Shown: positions 52,108 to 60,671 of the stretch, one piece after another
Layout: each line of letters begins with the position of its first letter
How positions within the stretch are numbered: the stretch's first letter is position 1
Assembly: GCF_000622385.1 (NCBI RefSeq)
Contig: NZ_JASD01000008.1
Span: forward strand, 806,001 to 870,000
DNA from: Sulfitobacter noctilucicola
GTDB taxonomy: Bacteria > Pseudomonadota > Alphaproteobacteria > Rhodobacterales > Rhodobacteraceae
Reading direction: 5' to 3'
DNA: 64,000 nucleotides
Made by a program: the position numbers and the translations under genes
The notes under the pieces: model-generated
Databases searched by the model: none
The model's input: the letters and a program-made list of their open reading frames with translations, nothing else
Told to the model about the DNA's origin: nothing

Positions 52108-53538
52108 CTATGCCCAGCGCGAGAATCCGAACATCAGATAATCACGCTGATACGCTTCCGATGTCAGCTTTTCGATCTGGTCATCGTAGATGTCGGCCAG
52201 CGCAAATGGTTGTTCCTCTGGTGCGACTGGCACTTCGGGGACGTTCTGGCACCCGACTGAAAGAGCCAGATCGCCCAGCTCTTTCGCCAGATCAGCTTCT
52301 CTGAGCACGTGGTCGGGCAGACAGAATTCACCAAAGCCTGATATCGCCTGATGTTGCGTACACCACGCGGCGTCCACGCGTATTGAAGTCTGCCCAGACA
52401 GGTTCCCCTTCAGGAACTTGAGAAACGCCACAAAACCTTTGCGGTGGGCATTGAGGTCATATCCCGCATCCGGCCCGTTCTCAGGCAGCGGCAGCTTGTA
52501 GCGCCGCACCATCGTTCTTCGCAGCTGAAGGAAGGATCCGCTATCGGCAGGCAGAATGTGCCTGCAATATGCTTCATGGGCGCGCTGAACAGGGTGCCGC
52601 AACACAGTAAAGCTGCGATGGCCTGGATGCTTTCGCTTCCATTGACGCACCTCTTTTTGCGACATCTTTGTAATCAGGTCGGAGCGGGTCACACCGTCAA
52701 GATCCGCCAACCAGCGCATGACTTGCGCTTGCGGGCCACTGCGTAATGGCAGGTACAACAACGGGGCATCAGCTGCGGCAACGTAGGACGGCACAACCGG
52801 CCCGCGTCGCGGTTCGAAATTGGGTGTCCGGGTCAGATCAAACCGGTCCATCTGCGATAACGCTTTCAGCATATCGTCGTAGTTATGAACCTTGGCTGAA
52901 ATCGGGCTTGGGTTTTGCTTCTTCAGGCTTTTGTCCAGCGCTTCCAGCTCTTCATCAACCCCGAGATAACGCGCCAAGCCATTCATCACATCAACGCTTT
53001 GCAGGTCTTCGTAGGCCACGTAAAATGCGGTCTGACCTGAAATCTGCAACCGGTTAAGCAACGTCACCTGAAATGCTTGCAACGCCTCAAGATGTGCGGC
53101 GAATTCCTTTGGGTCGAATTGCGCCTGTGCAACCTTGTGCGCTTTGACATCTGTCAGTTTCCACTGGCCGGTCTCCTGCGCGATCTTCCAGCTGACATAG
53201 CTTTCAACAGGATTGCGGGTCAGAATGATCTTGGCACAGGATGTGTCTTCCATGACCGCATCAAAAACGCGCGGGTCGTGATCATGGAAATACCTGAAGC
53301 CGCTTAGTCGTGCTGTATTGTTCTTTATCGCCGAAAGCAGAACTTTCGGGTCGGCGTCGCGGGTCTTTTGATCGATGCCAAGGATTGGCTCACTTTTCGG
53401 ATAACCCATAAAATGGGGATTGAACGCTTCCCCATGACAGTTGATGCCTTCAAAAGCGTTCAGATTGGCCTCAAGAAAGTTCGAGCCCGTCCGCATTTCT
53501 GCAAAGACGACAAAGCTCTGGAATTTCGTGCTTTTCAT
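52108..53538 (-). CDS. Two-module sulfotransferase (Stf0/NodH-like N-half fused to a second sulfotransferase-like half)
   Basis: The protein has 476 residues. The N-terminal half has the PAPS loop 'MRTGSNFLE' (15-23) and '3PB' motif 'LTRNPVESYVSW' (106-117), and matches Stf0/NodH-type enzymes. The second half repeats the plan in weaker form: 'LYLPLRSGPQAQVMRWL' (~261-277), then 'FTVLRHPVQRAHEAYCRHI' (~310-328). The second loop has lost the Gly-Ser/Thr pair, so it may no longer bind PAPS. The start codon follows directly on the stop of the core-2-like gene (TAG then ATG, no space), giving tight coupling. A sugar acceptor made by the two preceding glycosyltransferases is likely. Confidence 0.8.
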   Translation of the reverse strand: MKSTKFQSFVVFAEMRTGSNFLEANLNAFEGINCHGEAFNPHFMGYPKSEPILGIDQKTRDADPKVLLSAIKNNTARLSGFRYFHDHDPRVFDAVMEDTSCAKIILTRNPVESYVSWKIAQETGQWKLTDVKAHKVAQAQFDPKEFAAHLEALQAFQVTLLNRLQISGQTAFYVAYEDLQSVDVMNGLARYLGVDEELEALDKSLKKQNPSPISAKVHNYDDMLKALSQMDRFDLTRTPNFEPRRGPVVPSYVAAADAPLLYLPLRSGPQAQVMRWLADLDGVTRSDLITKMSQKEVRQWKRKHPGHRSFTVLRHPVQRAHEAYCRHILPADSGSFLQLRRTMVRRYKLPLPENGPDAGYDLNAHRKGFVAFLKFLKGNLSGQTSIRVDAAWCTQHQAISGFGEFCLPDHVLREADLAKELGDLALSVGCQNVPEVPVAPEEQPFALADIYDDQIEKLTSEAYQRDYLMFGFSRWA

Positions 53539-55236
53539 CTATTGTACCAGATAAGGTTTTCGTTGCGCCTTGGGTGTGGCCGTCAGCCCGCGCTCTACGG
53601 GGAAATCCCCCATAAGGTAGGGGTGCATCCCCTGGTTCTTGAGATTCTGAAGGAATTGACCAAAGCCTGACAAATCAACCATCTTTGGCGCTTCGGAAAG
53701 ACGGCGCAATTTGGTGCGTCCGATCTCGTCCAGAATACCCTGCAAAGGCTCCATCGGTGCTTCGATAAATTCTGCCATTGTCCAGATGCGTACGCGCGCC
53801 TTGGTGTAAGGAGAGCGCAGAATGTCCATATGCTCGCTCTCGATCTTTTGCAGGTTGGCCGCCTTCGCACGAATCTCTGCGAAATCGAGGTTCGAGCGGA
53901 ACAACGGCACAGCCCATGCGCCGGTAATCACCGAAACCTGCGCATTCGGATCTTTGGCCACGCGCCAACAGACATCCTGATTGTCCGCAGGGCCGAACTG
54001 AAAACACTGGCGTTCACCACGTGTGTTCCAGATCAGATTGGTCAGAAACCCCTTGCCGTTGTAGTCACGCAGAACGGGGTTGTCGGACAGCGCCCCGTTC
54101 AGCGCAGTCTGGCCATCAGCGTAATGGACGCGGTCCTTTGCAAATAAATGCCCGTGGACGCGCGCGCCCGTCGCGGAAGCAAGCCAAGGTTCGAAATTCT
54201 CGAACAGCTCTGAAAAGCCCTGAAACATCGAATAGGGTGCAGCAGTCACACCGTTTTCCCAATCCTCGTTCGGGAAACGGCTTTGCATATACAGGCCGGA
54301 TCGGCCGCGCGTCCGCCGCTCCACCGCCTTTGAGAATATCCGGTCAATCTTGCCCGGATTGGGTTCGGTTTTTTTCATCGCGCCAGCGGCATCGGTCAGA
54401 AACGCATCATAGAGCCGCGCCGCATAAGGCCATATCTTGCGTGCTACAAAGCAGTCAGACCGGCGCAAAAGTTGCAGGTGGTCGTCATAGAAAATGTGTG
54501 GTTTCCCCTGAAAGTCGAATTTGGACAAGGTCAGGGAACGACTTTCGATGTTGTTCGAATATTGCCGCGCCAACGTCTGGAAGTAACTCTCATCCGGGAT
54601 CCAGACCTGCCTGAAGAACCGGTCGTAGGTTGCTCTTTCAGGGTCCTGCAAGATCGCTGACAGGGTGCGCCGCGACAGACACCACCACTGCGACCCCATG
54701 TGCGGAGTGATCCCGTTTGGCATTTTACGCGCCAGATGAAAGCGGCGCTGGATATCGACAAAGAAATCGAACAGGAACCGGTTGCGCTTCCATGACACCG
54801 GAAATCTCAGGGTGAACCGCTCTTCATCAAGGCCACCCACGGTCCATGGAACCTCCGACGTTGTCGCGCTTTCGATGAAATCCTTATGCGGACGTTCAGC
54901 CAGATAGTCGATCAATTCCTGCACAGGGCGCAGCGGCAGACAGGAGCCGGATGCGAGGTAGACATGTCGCACGTCGGCATGATGGGCCAACAGCATTTCC
55001 GATGCGGCCTGCGTTGCCTGCACGATACCCCAAGTGCCCCACTCACATCGGTATCGCCCACTAAAAGACACATCCTTGAGGTCGGACAGGGCCGTCACGA
55101 AGGATTCGTATGTCCGCTTGTCCACAATCTTGTCGACATGAATGACCACCGGACAGCCGGCTGCCGACCAATGGCGGGCCACCTGTTCGGCGCGCCCAAG
55201 GGCCGTGTGTACCAACATGACGATGCCAACAGTCAT
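53539..55236 (-). CDS. Core-2/I-branching-like glycosyltransferase with C-terminal DUF5927-type domain
   Basis: The 565-residue protein has an N-terminal GT14 (Branch) domain: 'VMLVHTALGRAEQVARHWS', 'YLASGSCLPLRPVQELIDYL', 'HMGSQWWCLSRRTLSAIL' and 'PDESYFQTLARQYS' in the expected order (~1-260). The last ~280 residues form a domain of unknown function (DUF5927-like) seen behind this GT in roseobacters, with 'SRFPNEDWENGVTAAPYSMF' and 'HMDILRSPYTKARVRIW'. Animal GT14 enzymes add beta-1,6-GlcNAc or xylose; the bacterial donor is unknown. Start and stop are coupled to both neighbours (ATGA with the upstream gene, zero spacing to the downstream one). Confidence 0.85.
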   Translation of the reverse strand: MTVGIVMLVHTALGRAEQVARHWSAAGCPVVIHVDKIVDKRTYESFVTALSDLKDVSFSGRYRCEWGTWGIVQATQAASEMLLAHHADVRHVYLASGSCLPLRPVQELIDYLAERPHKDFIESATTSEVPWTVGGLDEERFTLRFPVSWKRNRFLFDFFVDIQRRFHLARKMPNGITPHMGSQWWCLSRRTLSAILQDPERATYDRFFRQVWIPDESYFQTLARQYSNNIESRSLTLSKFDFQGKPHIFYDDHLQLLRRSDCFVARKIWPYAARLYDAFLTDAAGAMKKTEPNPGKIDRIFSKAVERRTRGRSGLYMQSRFPNEDWENGVTAAPYSMFQGFSELFENFEPWLASATGARVHGHLFAKDRVHYADGQTALNGALSDNPVLRDYNGKGFLTNLIWNTRGERQCFQFGPADNQDVCWRVAKDPNAQVSVITGAWAVPLFRSNLDFAEIRAKAANLQKIESEHMDILRSPYTKARVRIWTMAEFIEAPMEPLQGILDEIGRTKLRRLSEAPKMVDLSGFGQFLQNLKNQGMHPYLMGDFPVERGLTATPKAQRKPYLVQ

Positions 55237-56243
55237 GCCCAGTTCCCTTTGGACATCAGACCCAGAATCTCAAGCTGTCGCCAATTGATGTAGCGTTCAG
55301 ACCATTTACACCACAGCTGGGGGTCATGCTTGAGCTGTTCGGCATAGGCGAGGTATTCGACCGACCCCGCATAGTGCTGTGACCGCTCCAGCTCTTCCGC
55401 GGCTTTGGCCCCGAACGTATCCAGAAACTTTGCATGCAACAGAACGCCTGAAGCCTTTTCGCCGCCCCATTCATCGTAGACCTGATTAAGACCCCGAGGC
55501 AGCAACATATGCGTAGAGCTGACATAGGCGTAGCGTTTGTCCCATTTGACCAGCGGCACTTTGTTCAGCGCCGGAGCCTTCTCCGGATTGTTGGGGAAAA
55601 ACACCCGCGCACGGGGACCGCCCTGTATCCAGAGGTTTGTAAAACGGTGATTGCGAGAGATCGTGTAGTTCCCGCTATCAAACCAGCAGGCGATATCCAT
55701 GGGGTTCTGACCTGCTTGGTACGGTTGCTCATCCAGCCGTCCCTTGGGGTACATATCCAACAGCATCGCAGAAAAGGACTTGATCGACGATGCATCAAGC
55801 CAATCCGTCAGCGCCCGCAGCGGACGGGTATCGCAGAACGGAAAGACAAGAAATTCATCAGGATCGACGGTCAGCGCCCAATGACCATGGGCATATTTCA
55901 TTTGCAGCCAGTTCAACCAGTCGACGCCAAAGCGCGCGCGCTTATAGCTCGCCTTGGTAGTCCAGATGGACACATCGGGCTGATCGGCAAGGTAGTCCAG
56001 CGACCCGTCATCGCTATCGTTATCCACAAAGAAGAAATGGCCCACGCCCATCTTGCGGTAGTAGTCCAGGAAATAGGGTAGCCGGATCATCTCATTGCGC
56101 TGGGTGCAGAACAGCAAAAGGTCGTCCGCACGGATTTGCCCCGTGCGGTTCGCAATCCGCTTGAGTTCCCGGCGTTTACGGATCGCCCGGATACGCCAGC
56201 GCTTACGTTGAAGCCTCAGTCCATATGACCGAAAAATGCCCAA
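55233..56243 (-). CDS. Family 2/92-like glycosyltransferase
   Basis: The 336-residue GT-A enzyme has a basic N-terminus, then 'LLFCTQRNEMIRLPYFLDYY', 'FFFVDNDSDDGSLDYL' and the metal-binding 'ALTVDPDEFLVFPF' (~123-136). This is the Glyco_tranf_2_4 pattern shared with GT92 (DUF23). It lacks a signal peptide. It is the first gene of a coupled trio with the core-2-like transferase and the double sulfotransferase. 47 bases separate it from the upstream GT4 gene. Donor and acceptor are unknown. Confidence 0.85.
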   Translation of the reverse strand: MGIFRSYGLRLQRKRWRIRAIRKRRELKRIANRTGQIRADDLLLFCTQRNEMIRLPYFLDYYRKMGVGHFFFVDNDSDDGSLDYLADQPDVSIWTTKASYKRARFGVDWLNWLQMKYAHGHWALTVDPDEFLVFPFCDTRPLRALTDWLDASSIKSFSAMLLDMYPKGRLDEQPYQAGQNPMDIACWFDSGNYTISRNHRFTNLWIQGGPRARVFFPNNPEKAPALNKVPLVKWDKRYAYVSSTHMLLPRGLNQVYDEWGGEKASGVLLHAKFLDTFGAKAAEELERSQHYAGSVEYLAYAEQLKHDPQLWCKWSERYINWRQLEILGLMSKGNWA

Positions 56244-56290
56244 TCACCACCTCTTACCCTACCGGGATAACATCGTTCGTTGGGGTGATA

Positions 56291-57487
56291 TCATGTTAAC
56301 CTTAACACGGTCTTGAAATGATCAGCCCATGTCGGACCGTCAAAAATAACATCACTGCCTGCTGCTGACGACGTTTTCTGCCAGTTCTTGATCGTTTTTA
56401 ACCATAAATCAGCGTCTAAAACAGGTGCAAAAGAAGCCGAAGTACCTAAAACTTCACGTAAAACCGGTAGATCGTTGCATAAAACACGCGTTCCCAGACT
56501 GAGCGCTTCTATAGGAGGCAACCCATACCCTTCGGCGTGCGACGGGAACAGCAAGCCTGCGCTATTCCGAACCAACGTCATCAGCGCCTGATCTGATAGG
56601 TTCGAATGTTCTTTCACTGCCGATTGCGGTGGCAGGTGGTCCAGTCTGGAAAAGACATCTTCGTTGTTCCAACCACGCCGTCCGCAGATAAGTAGAGGCG
56701 GTGCCTCGGGCCCCATTTTTTCCCACAGATCCAGCAGAAAGCCGTGGTTTTTTCGCGGCTCGATCGTGCCAACTGCAATGAAATACGGCTGATCCGGTAA
56801 AGGACCGGAGGGTACAGATTCAATCTCTGTTGATGAGGTAATTGCCCCCAAATGCGCAACGATACCCATTGGCACCGAACCCCACCTGGACATGATTGCT
56901 TCGGTGCGCATTTGCGTGTCTGAAGAATTGTAGATGATGCGGTTCGCTGTCTTCGAGACCCGGCGCAGCTTTCTTTCAAAGGGTTTCACAGTACCAGGGC
57001 GCTGGAACTCGGGATATTCCAGAGGAATGACATCGTGAACCATAACCGATATATCGCCACCCGCAATCTGAACGCTGCGCAAAACCCGCTCTGTCAGGTT
57101 GCTGTGGCCGACGTTGAAATATTTAAAGCCGTCAGGCATCCGTCGCGCCAACATGCGCCGCAATCCGTTGGGCAAACACCGGCTGTTAGCATGCTGTCTC
57201 ACAAACGTTTCGGCTTGCATTACAAGCGCGTCGCGTCTTTTTGCCAGCCGCGACAACAGCTGCGCATCCGGCCAAGTATCATCGCCGTTCAAACGAAGCG
57301 AAAAAGCCCGAAGCCCGTCGCGGTCCAGCAAAACATATCCGAAGGCCGTTCGAAACAATCCGTATACAGGCACCTCATCAGTCAGGAACCGATCAAGATA
57401 GGCTCGCTCAACCCGATCCACACCCGTAGCAGTACGCCCTGCACGGCGCAGGCTCCTTGTCAGATCAAGCAGCCTAGGCTTTGACAT
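56291..57487 (-). CDS. Family 4 glycosyltransferase (GT-B)
   Basis: The 398-residue GT-B enzyme begins 'LLDLTRSLRRAGRTATGVDRVE', a form common in roseobacter and rhizobial GT4s. Its donor-binding half has 'YFIAVGTIEPRKNHGFLL' (~236-253) and 'LLFPSHAEGYGLPPIEALSLG' with the E-x7-E motif (~312-331, given here in part). It transfers a hexose or deoxyhexose with retention. One base separates its start from the galE stop, so UDP-galactose may be its donor; that is inference. Confidence 0.87.
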   Translation of the reverse strand: MSKPRLLDLTRSLRRAGRTATGVDRVERAYLDRFLTDEVPVYGLFRTAFGYVLLDRDGLRAFSLRLNGDDTWPDAQLLSRLAKRRDALVMQAETFVRQHANSRCLPNGLRRMLARRMPDGFKYFNVGHSNLTERVLRSVQIAGGDISVMVHDVIPLEYPEFQRPGTVKPFERKLRRVSKTANRIIYNSSDTQMRTEAIMSRWGSVPMGIVAHLGAITSSTEIESVPSGPLPDQPYFIAVGTIEPRKNHGFLLDLWEKMGPEAPPLLICGRRGWNNEDVFSRLDHLPPQSAVKEHSNLSDQALMTLVRNSAGLLFPSHAEGYGLPPIEALSLGTRVLCNDLPVLREVLGTSASFAPVLDADLWLKTIKNWQKTSSAAGSDVIFDGPTWADHFKTVLRLT

Positions 57488-57488
57488 A

Positions 57489-58472
57489 TCAGCCCTCGTA
57501 ATGGCCCGACTGATGCCATCTCCAAGCGTCCGTGATCATTTCTTTCATGTTTGACCGGTGCGGTTCCCATCCAAGCTCGTTGATCGCTCTTTGGGAGCCA
57601 GAGACCAGTTTGGTGCAATCTCCTGCACGGCGGGGGCCCTCAACATAAGGCACTGCGCGGTTGGTCACAGCATGACTTTCGTCCAATACCTCGCGCACCG
57701 AAAACCCCGTACCTGTACCCAGATTGAAGACCCGACTGTCTTTCCCCTCACGCAGCCATTTCAGGCCTAGAATATGCGCGTCTACCAAATCACAAACGTG
57801 CACATAGTCCCTGATACAGGTACCGTCCGGGGTGTCGTAATCTGTACCAAATATAGTTAACGCATCCCGCTTTCCGTCAATTGCATCAAGCATCAACGGC
57901 ACGAGGTGGGTCTCGGGTCTATGGTATTCGCCAACGTCACCCTCCGGATCAGCACCAGCGACATTGAAATAGCGAAAGATCACATGCCGAAGTCCGTGCG
58001 CGACTTCGAAATCGCGCAGCATATCTTCGATCGCCCTTTTAGACGCACCATAGGCGTTGATCGGCATCTGTACGCTGTCTTCGTCAAGCACCACGTTATC
58101 CTGATCGCCGTAGGTCGCGCAGGTGGACGAAAAAACAAAATCAAGACATCCGGCTGCGACAGCCGCTTCCATGAGGCTAAGCGATCCGGCGACATTGTTG
58201 CGCCAATATAGACCCGGATCTTGCATGCACTCCCCGACAAGGCTCAGCGCTGCGAAATGCATAACTGCAACAGGTTCATACTGGGCAAAAACAGAGTCTA
58301 ATTTGGCTCTGTCAAGCAGATCTCCCTGCTCGAAGGGCCCGAATTTTACCGCGTCTTTCCATCCGGTCACAAGACTATCGTAGGTAACGGGTATAAATCC
58401 CGCAGCCTTCAACGCTTTGCAGGCGTGTGATCCGATGTAACCGGCACCACCTGTCACCAACACATTTTTCAT
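57489..58472 (-). CDS. galE: UDP-glucose 4-epimerase
   Basis: The 327-residue extended SDR has 'LVTGGAGYIGSHACKAL' at the start, 'SSTCATYG' with the catalytic Ser/Thr and 'NAYGASKRAIEDML' with Tyr-x3-Lys, and 'GDGTCIRDYVHV'-like sequence ('DGTCIRDYVHVCDL'). It interconverts UDP-glucose and UDP-galactose. With galU 30 bases upstream it supplies both sugars to locus B. WbpP-type activity on N-acetyl sugars cannot be ruled out. Confidence 0.95.
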   Translation of the reverse strand: MKNVLVTGGAGYIGSHACKALKAAGFIPVTYDSLVTGWKDAVKFGPFEQGDLLDRAKLDSVFAQYEPVAVMHFAALSLVGECMQDPGLYWRNNVAGSLSLMEAAVAAGCLDFVFSSTCATYGDQDNVVLDEDSVQMPINAYGASKRAIEDMLRDFEVAHGLRHVIFRYFNVAGADPEGDVGEYHRPETHLVPLMLDAIDGKRDALTIFGTDYDTPDGTCIRDYVHVCDLVDAHILGLKWLREGKDSRVFNLGTGTGFSVREVLDESHAVTNRAVPYVEGPRRAGDCTKLVSGSQRAINELGWEPHRSNMKEMITDAWRWHQSGHYEG

Positions 58473-58502
58473 TAGCAGCTCCGAACGCAGTCTTTGTTCA
58501 TC

Positions 58503-59390
58503 TCACGCGTCATCATCAAGCGATATTGAGCGCAGATAGGTCCGCAAATCGTCTCGCAATTCAGGGCGCGCCAAACCGAAAGAGACTGTCGCCTGCAAGA
58601 AGCCGGACTTTGACCCGCAATCAAAGCGCTGACCTTTGAAGCGGTAACCGTGTACATTGTCTTCCTCTTCGATATCCTGCGCGATTGCATCCGTGAGCTG
58701 GATTTCACCATTCGCGCCGGATTTCATCTTGTTAAGATTGCGCAGGACACTTGGTGACAGAATGTAACGGCCGATCACGGCAAGATTGGAAGGTGCCTTA
58801 TCAGCGTCGGGCTTTTCGACCATTCCCTTCACTTTGACCATCTCACCGTCTTGCTTGCTGATGTCCAGAATGCCGTAGGCGGAGGCACGCTCCGGCTCTA
58901 CCTCCATTGCTGCAACCATGTTGCCACCAGTTTCCTCATAAGCCTCTACCATCTGCTGAAGGCAGGGCTTCTCTGCTGCAATGACATCGTCAGGAAGAAT
59001 GACAGCAAAAGGCTCGTTGCCGATTAGGCGACGTGCGCACCACACAGCGTGACCAAGACCAAGCGCCTTGTGCTGGCGGATATAGGCGATCGCACCGCTG
59101 TCCATATTGGTCGATTTGAGAACGTCGAGAAGGTCCGTCTTTCCCTTCTTTCGCAACTCCTGCTCAAGTTGCGGAGACAGGTCGAAGTAGTCTTCCAACG
59201 CACCCTTGCCGCGCGACGTAACAAAGATGAATTCCTTGATCCCCGCTGCACGGGCTTCGTCAATGGCATACTGGATCAGAGGACGGTCAACGAGGGTCAT
59301 GATCTCCTTCGGGACCGACTTTGTCGCGGGCAAAAACCGCGTTCCCATGCCTGCAACCGGAAAGATCGCTTTTGTTACCTTTTTGCGCAT
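58503..59390 (-). CDS. galU: UTP-glucose-1-phosphate uridylyltransferase
   Basis: The protein has 295 residues from the ATG at 59390, with GAGG upstream; a start seven codons earlier has no site. The nucleotidyltransferase motif 'AIFPVAGMGTRFLPATKSVPKEI' is at the N-terminus (given here in part of the usual form) and 'EKPDADKAPSNLAVIGRYIL' in the middle. It makes UDP-glucose for glycans and, through galE, UDP-galactose. It sits between the GT2 gene and galE in one minus-strand block. Confidence 0.96.
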   Translation of the reverse strand: MRKKVTKAIFPVAGMGTRFLPATKSVPKEIMTLVDRPLIQYAIDEARAAGIKEFIFVTSRGKGALEDYFDLSPQLEQELRKKGKTDLLDVLKSTNMDSGAIAYIRQHKALGLGHAVWCARRLIGNEPFAVILPDDVIAAEKPCLQQMVEAYEETGGNMVAAMEVEPERASAYGILDISKQDGEMVKVKGMVEKPDADKAPSNLAVIGRYILSPSVLRNLNKMKSGANGEIQLTDAIAQDIEEEDNVHGYRFKGQRFDCGSKSGFLQATVSFGLARPELRDDLRTYLRSISLDDDA

Positions 59391-59435
59391 CGAATACCTC
59401 AATCTGTCCAAGTCGACTATGTCGACCCTATGTCT

Positions 59436-60671
59436 TTACTCTTCATTCAAACCGCGTTGTTTGCCAACACGGGTTCTTTCCCTTTCAACACGCCGAGACC
59501 GCGTTGTCATGCAAATTAGCGGATCGGAGCGCACCGATCTGCCGAAAAGACCGCCTTTTTGCACCCAAATGCCTTCGCTATGGTACATTATGCGATGATA
59601 TCTAGCATCGGGTGACAGCGACATCAGGGTGACAATCTCATTCTTTTTCACCCGACTTAAGGCTTGTGCCAAATCTCTTTTAAACCGCATAGGACGGGTT
59701 GCGATCAGTACTGATTGTTTCTTTTCTGACGGGAAATTTTGAAAGGGCTGAACCGGATGGGTTGCGATCCTTTCGGGTGATATCTCCCGCTTACTACCCT
59801 CTGCAAACCCCTGATCGAGACGCTTCATCAAGTGCCGCACGCCTATTGGGTCTAATCCACCACTGACCAGATGGCGCAGGAGGCGACGCCGCTCCTCAGA
59901 TCTCAGGCGTTTCCACTGCGATTTCCACTCAGCCTCGACCAGATGTTTACGCATGAAAACGGCCCAGCTCGCGCCTATGTCAAAGAGATCCTTTGGTATA
60001 CGCTCCCGGTTGCGTATGCTGTTGGCTGCAAAGCCGTGGTGCACTTCGGCCAATGGAACGAGAGCCGTCGCAAACCCCGCGCGGCCCAACCTCATATTCA
60101 AGTCGGTTTCATCCAAAAAATAGTGGTACGCCGGATCGAACCCGCCCAACTCGACCAAGACACTACGGCGGAACGCCATGTTGGTGCCTTCGGTCTTGAT
60201 TGCCCGCCCTTTCGGTGGATGCAGGACCGTCGCCTGTTCGGGGTGCAGATCAAGATCATGGGCGATGCCTAACCGGTCCAGACTTCGACCTTTCCATTGG
60301 TAGGATATGCCGTTTCGTCCCCGAACAAATCCGCCCATCGCAGCGACATCACTTTGTGCAGCCGGTGCCACCAGATATCTTAGCCATTGCGGCTCAGGCA
60401 CAGCATCATCATCAATAAATGCGACGACGTCACCAGCCGCTTGTGCAATGCCTAGATTTCGCGCTGCTGAAATATTGGGCACATCGTAGGCCACCAGTTT
60501 CAAATCACTCGCAAAGGGGAGGTTTTCCGCGACAGCGATGCCCGCCGGATCAGCGACGACAACAACCTCGAAGTTCGAATACTGTAGTTGTGATATCCCG
60601 GTCAGACATCGTATCAGCGCATCAGCGCGATCTCGGCTTACGACGACGATACTGACAGGGATATCTGTCAT
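59436..60671 (-). CDS. Family 2 glycosyltransferase with a C-terminal extension of unknown type
   Basis: In the 411-residue protein the GT2 domain covers ~1-235 ('VSIVVVSRDRADALIRCL', 'VAFIDDDAVPEPQWL', 'YFLDETDLNMRLGRAG'). The last ~175 residues are not part of GT2: first a basic helical stretch, then a beta-like part with 'KKNEIVTLMSLSPDARYHRI' and 'VQKGGLFGRSVRSDP' and a very basic tail. I do not recognise this extension. The start overlaps the kdsB stop by four bases (ATGA), so it is coupled to CMP-Kdo synthesis and may act on a Kdo-containing acceptor. Confidence 0.83.
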   Translation of the reverse strand: MTDIPVSIVVVSRDRADALIRCLTGISQLQYSNFEVVVVADPAGIAVAENLPFASDLKLVAYDVPNISAARNLGIAQAAGDVVAFIDDDAVPEPQWLRYLVAPAAQSDVAAMGGFVRGRNGISYQWKGRSLDRLGIAHDLDLHPEQATVLHPPKGRAIKTEGTNMAFRRSVLVELGGFDPAYHYFLDETDLNMRLGRAGFATALVPLAEVHHGFAANSIRNRERIPKDLFDIGASWAVFMRKHLVEAEWKSQWKRLRSEERRRLLRHLVSGGLDPIGVRHLMKRLDQGFAEGSKREISPERIATHPVQPFQNFPSEKKQSVLIATRPMRFKRDLAQALSRVKKNEIVTLMSLSPDARYHRIMYHSEGIWVQKGGLFGRSVRSDPLICMTTRSRRVERERTRVGKQRGLNEE

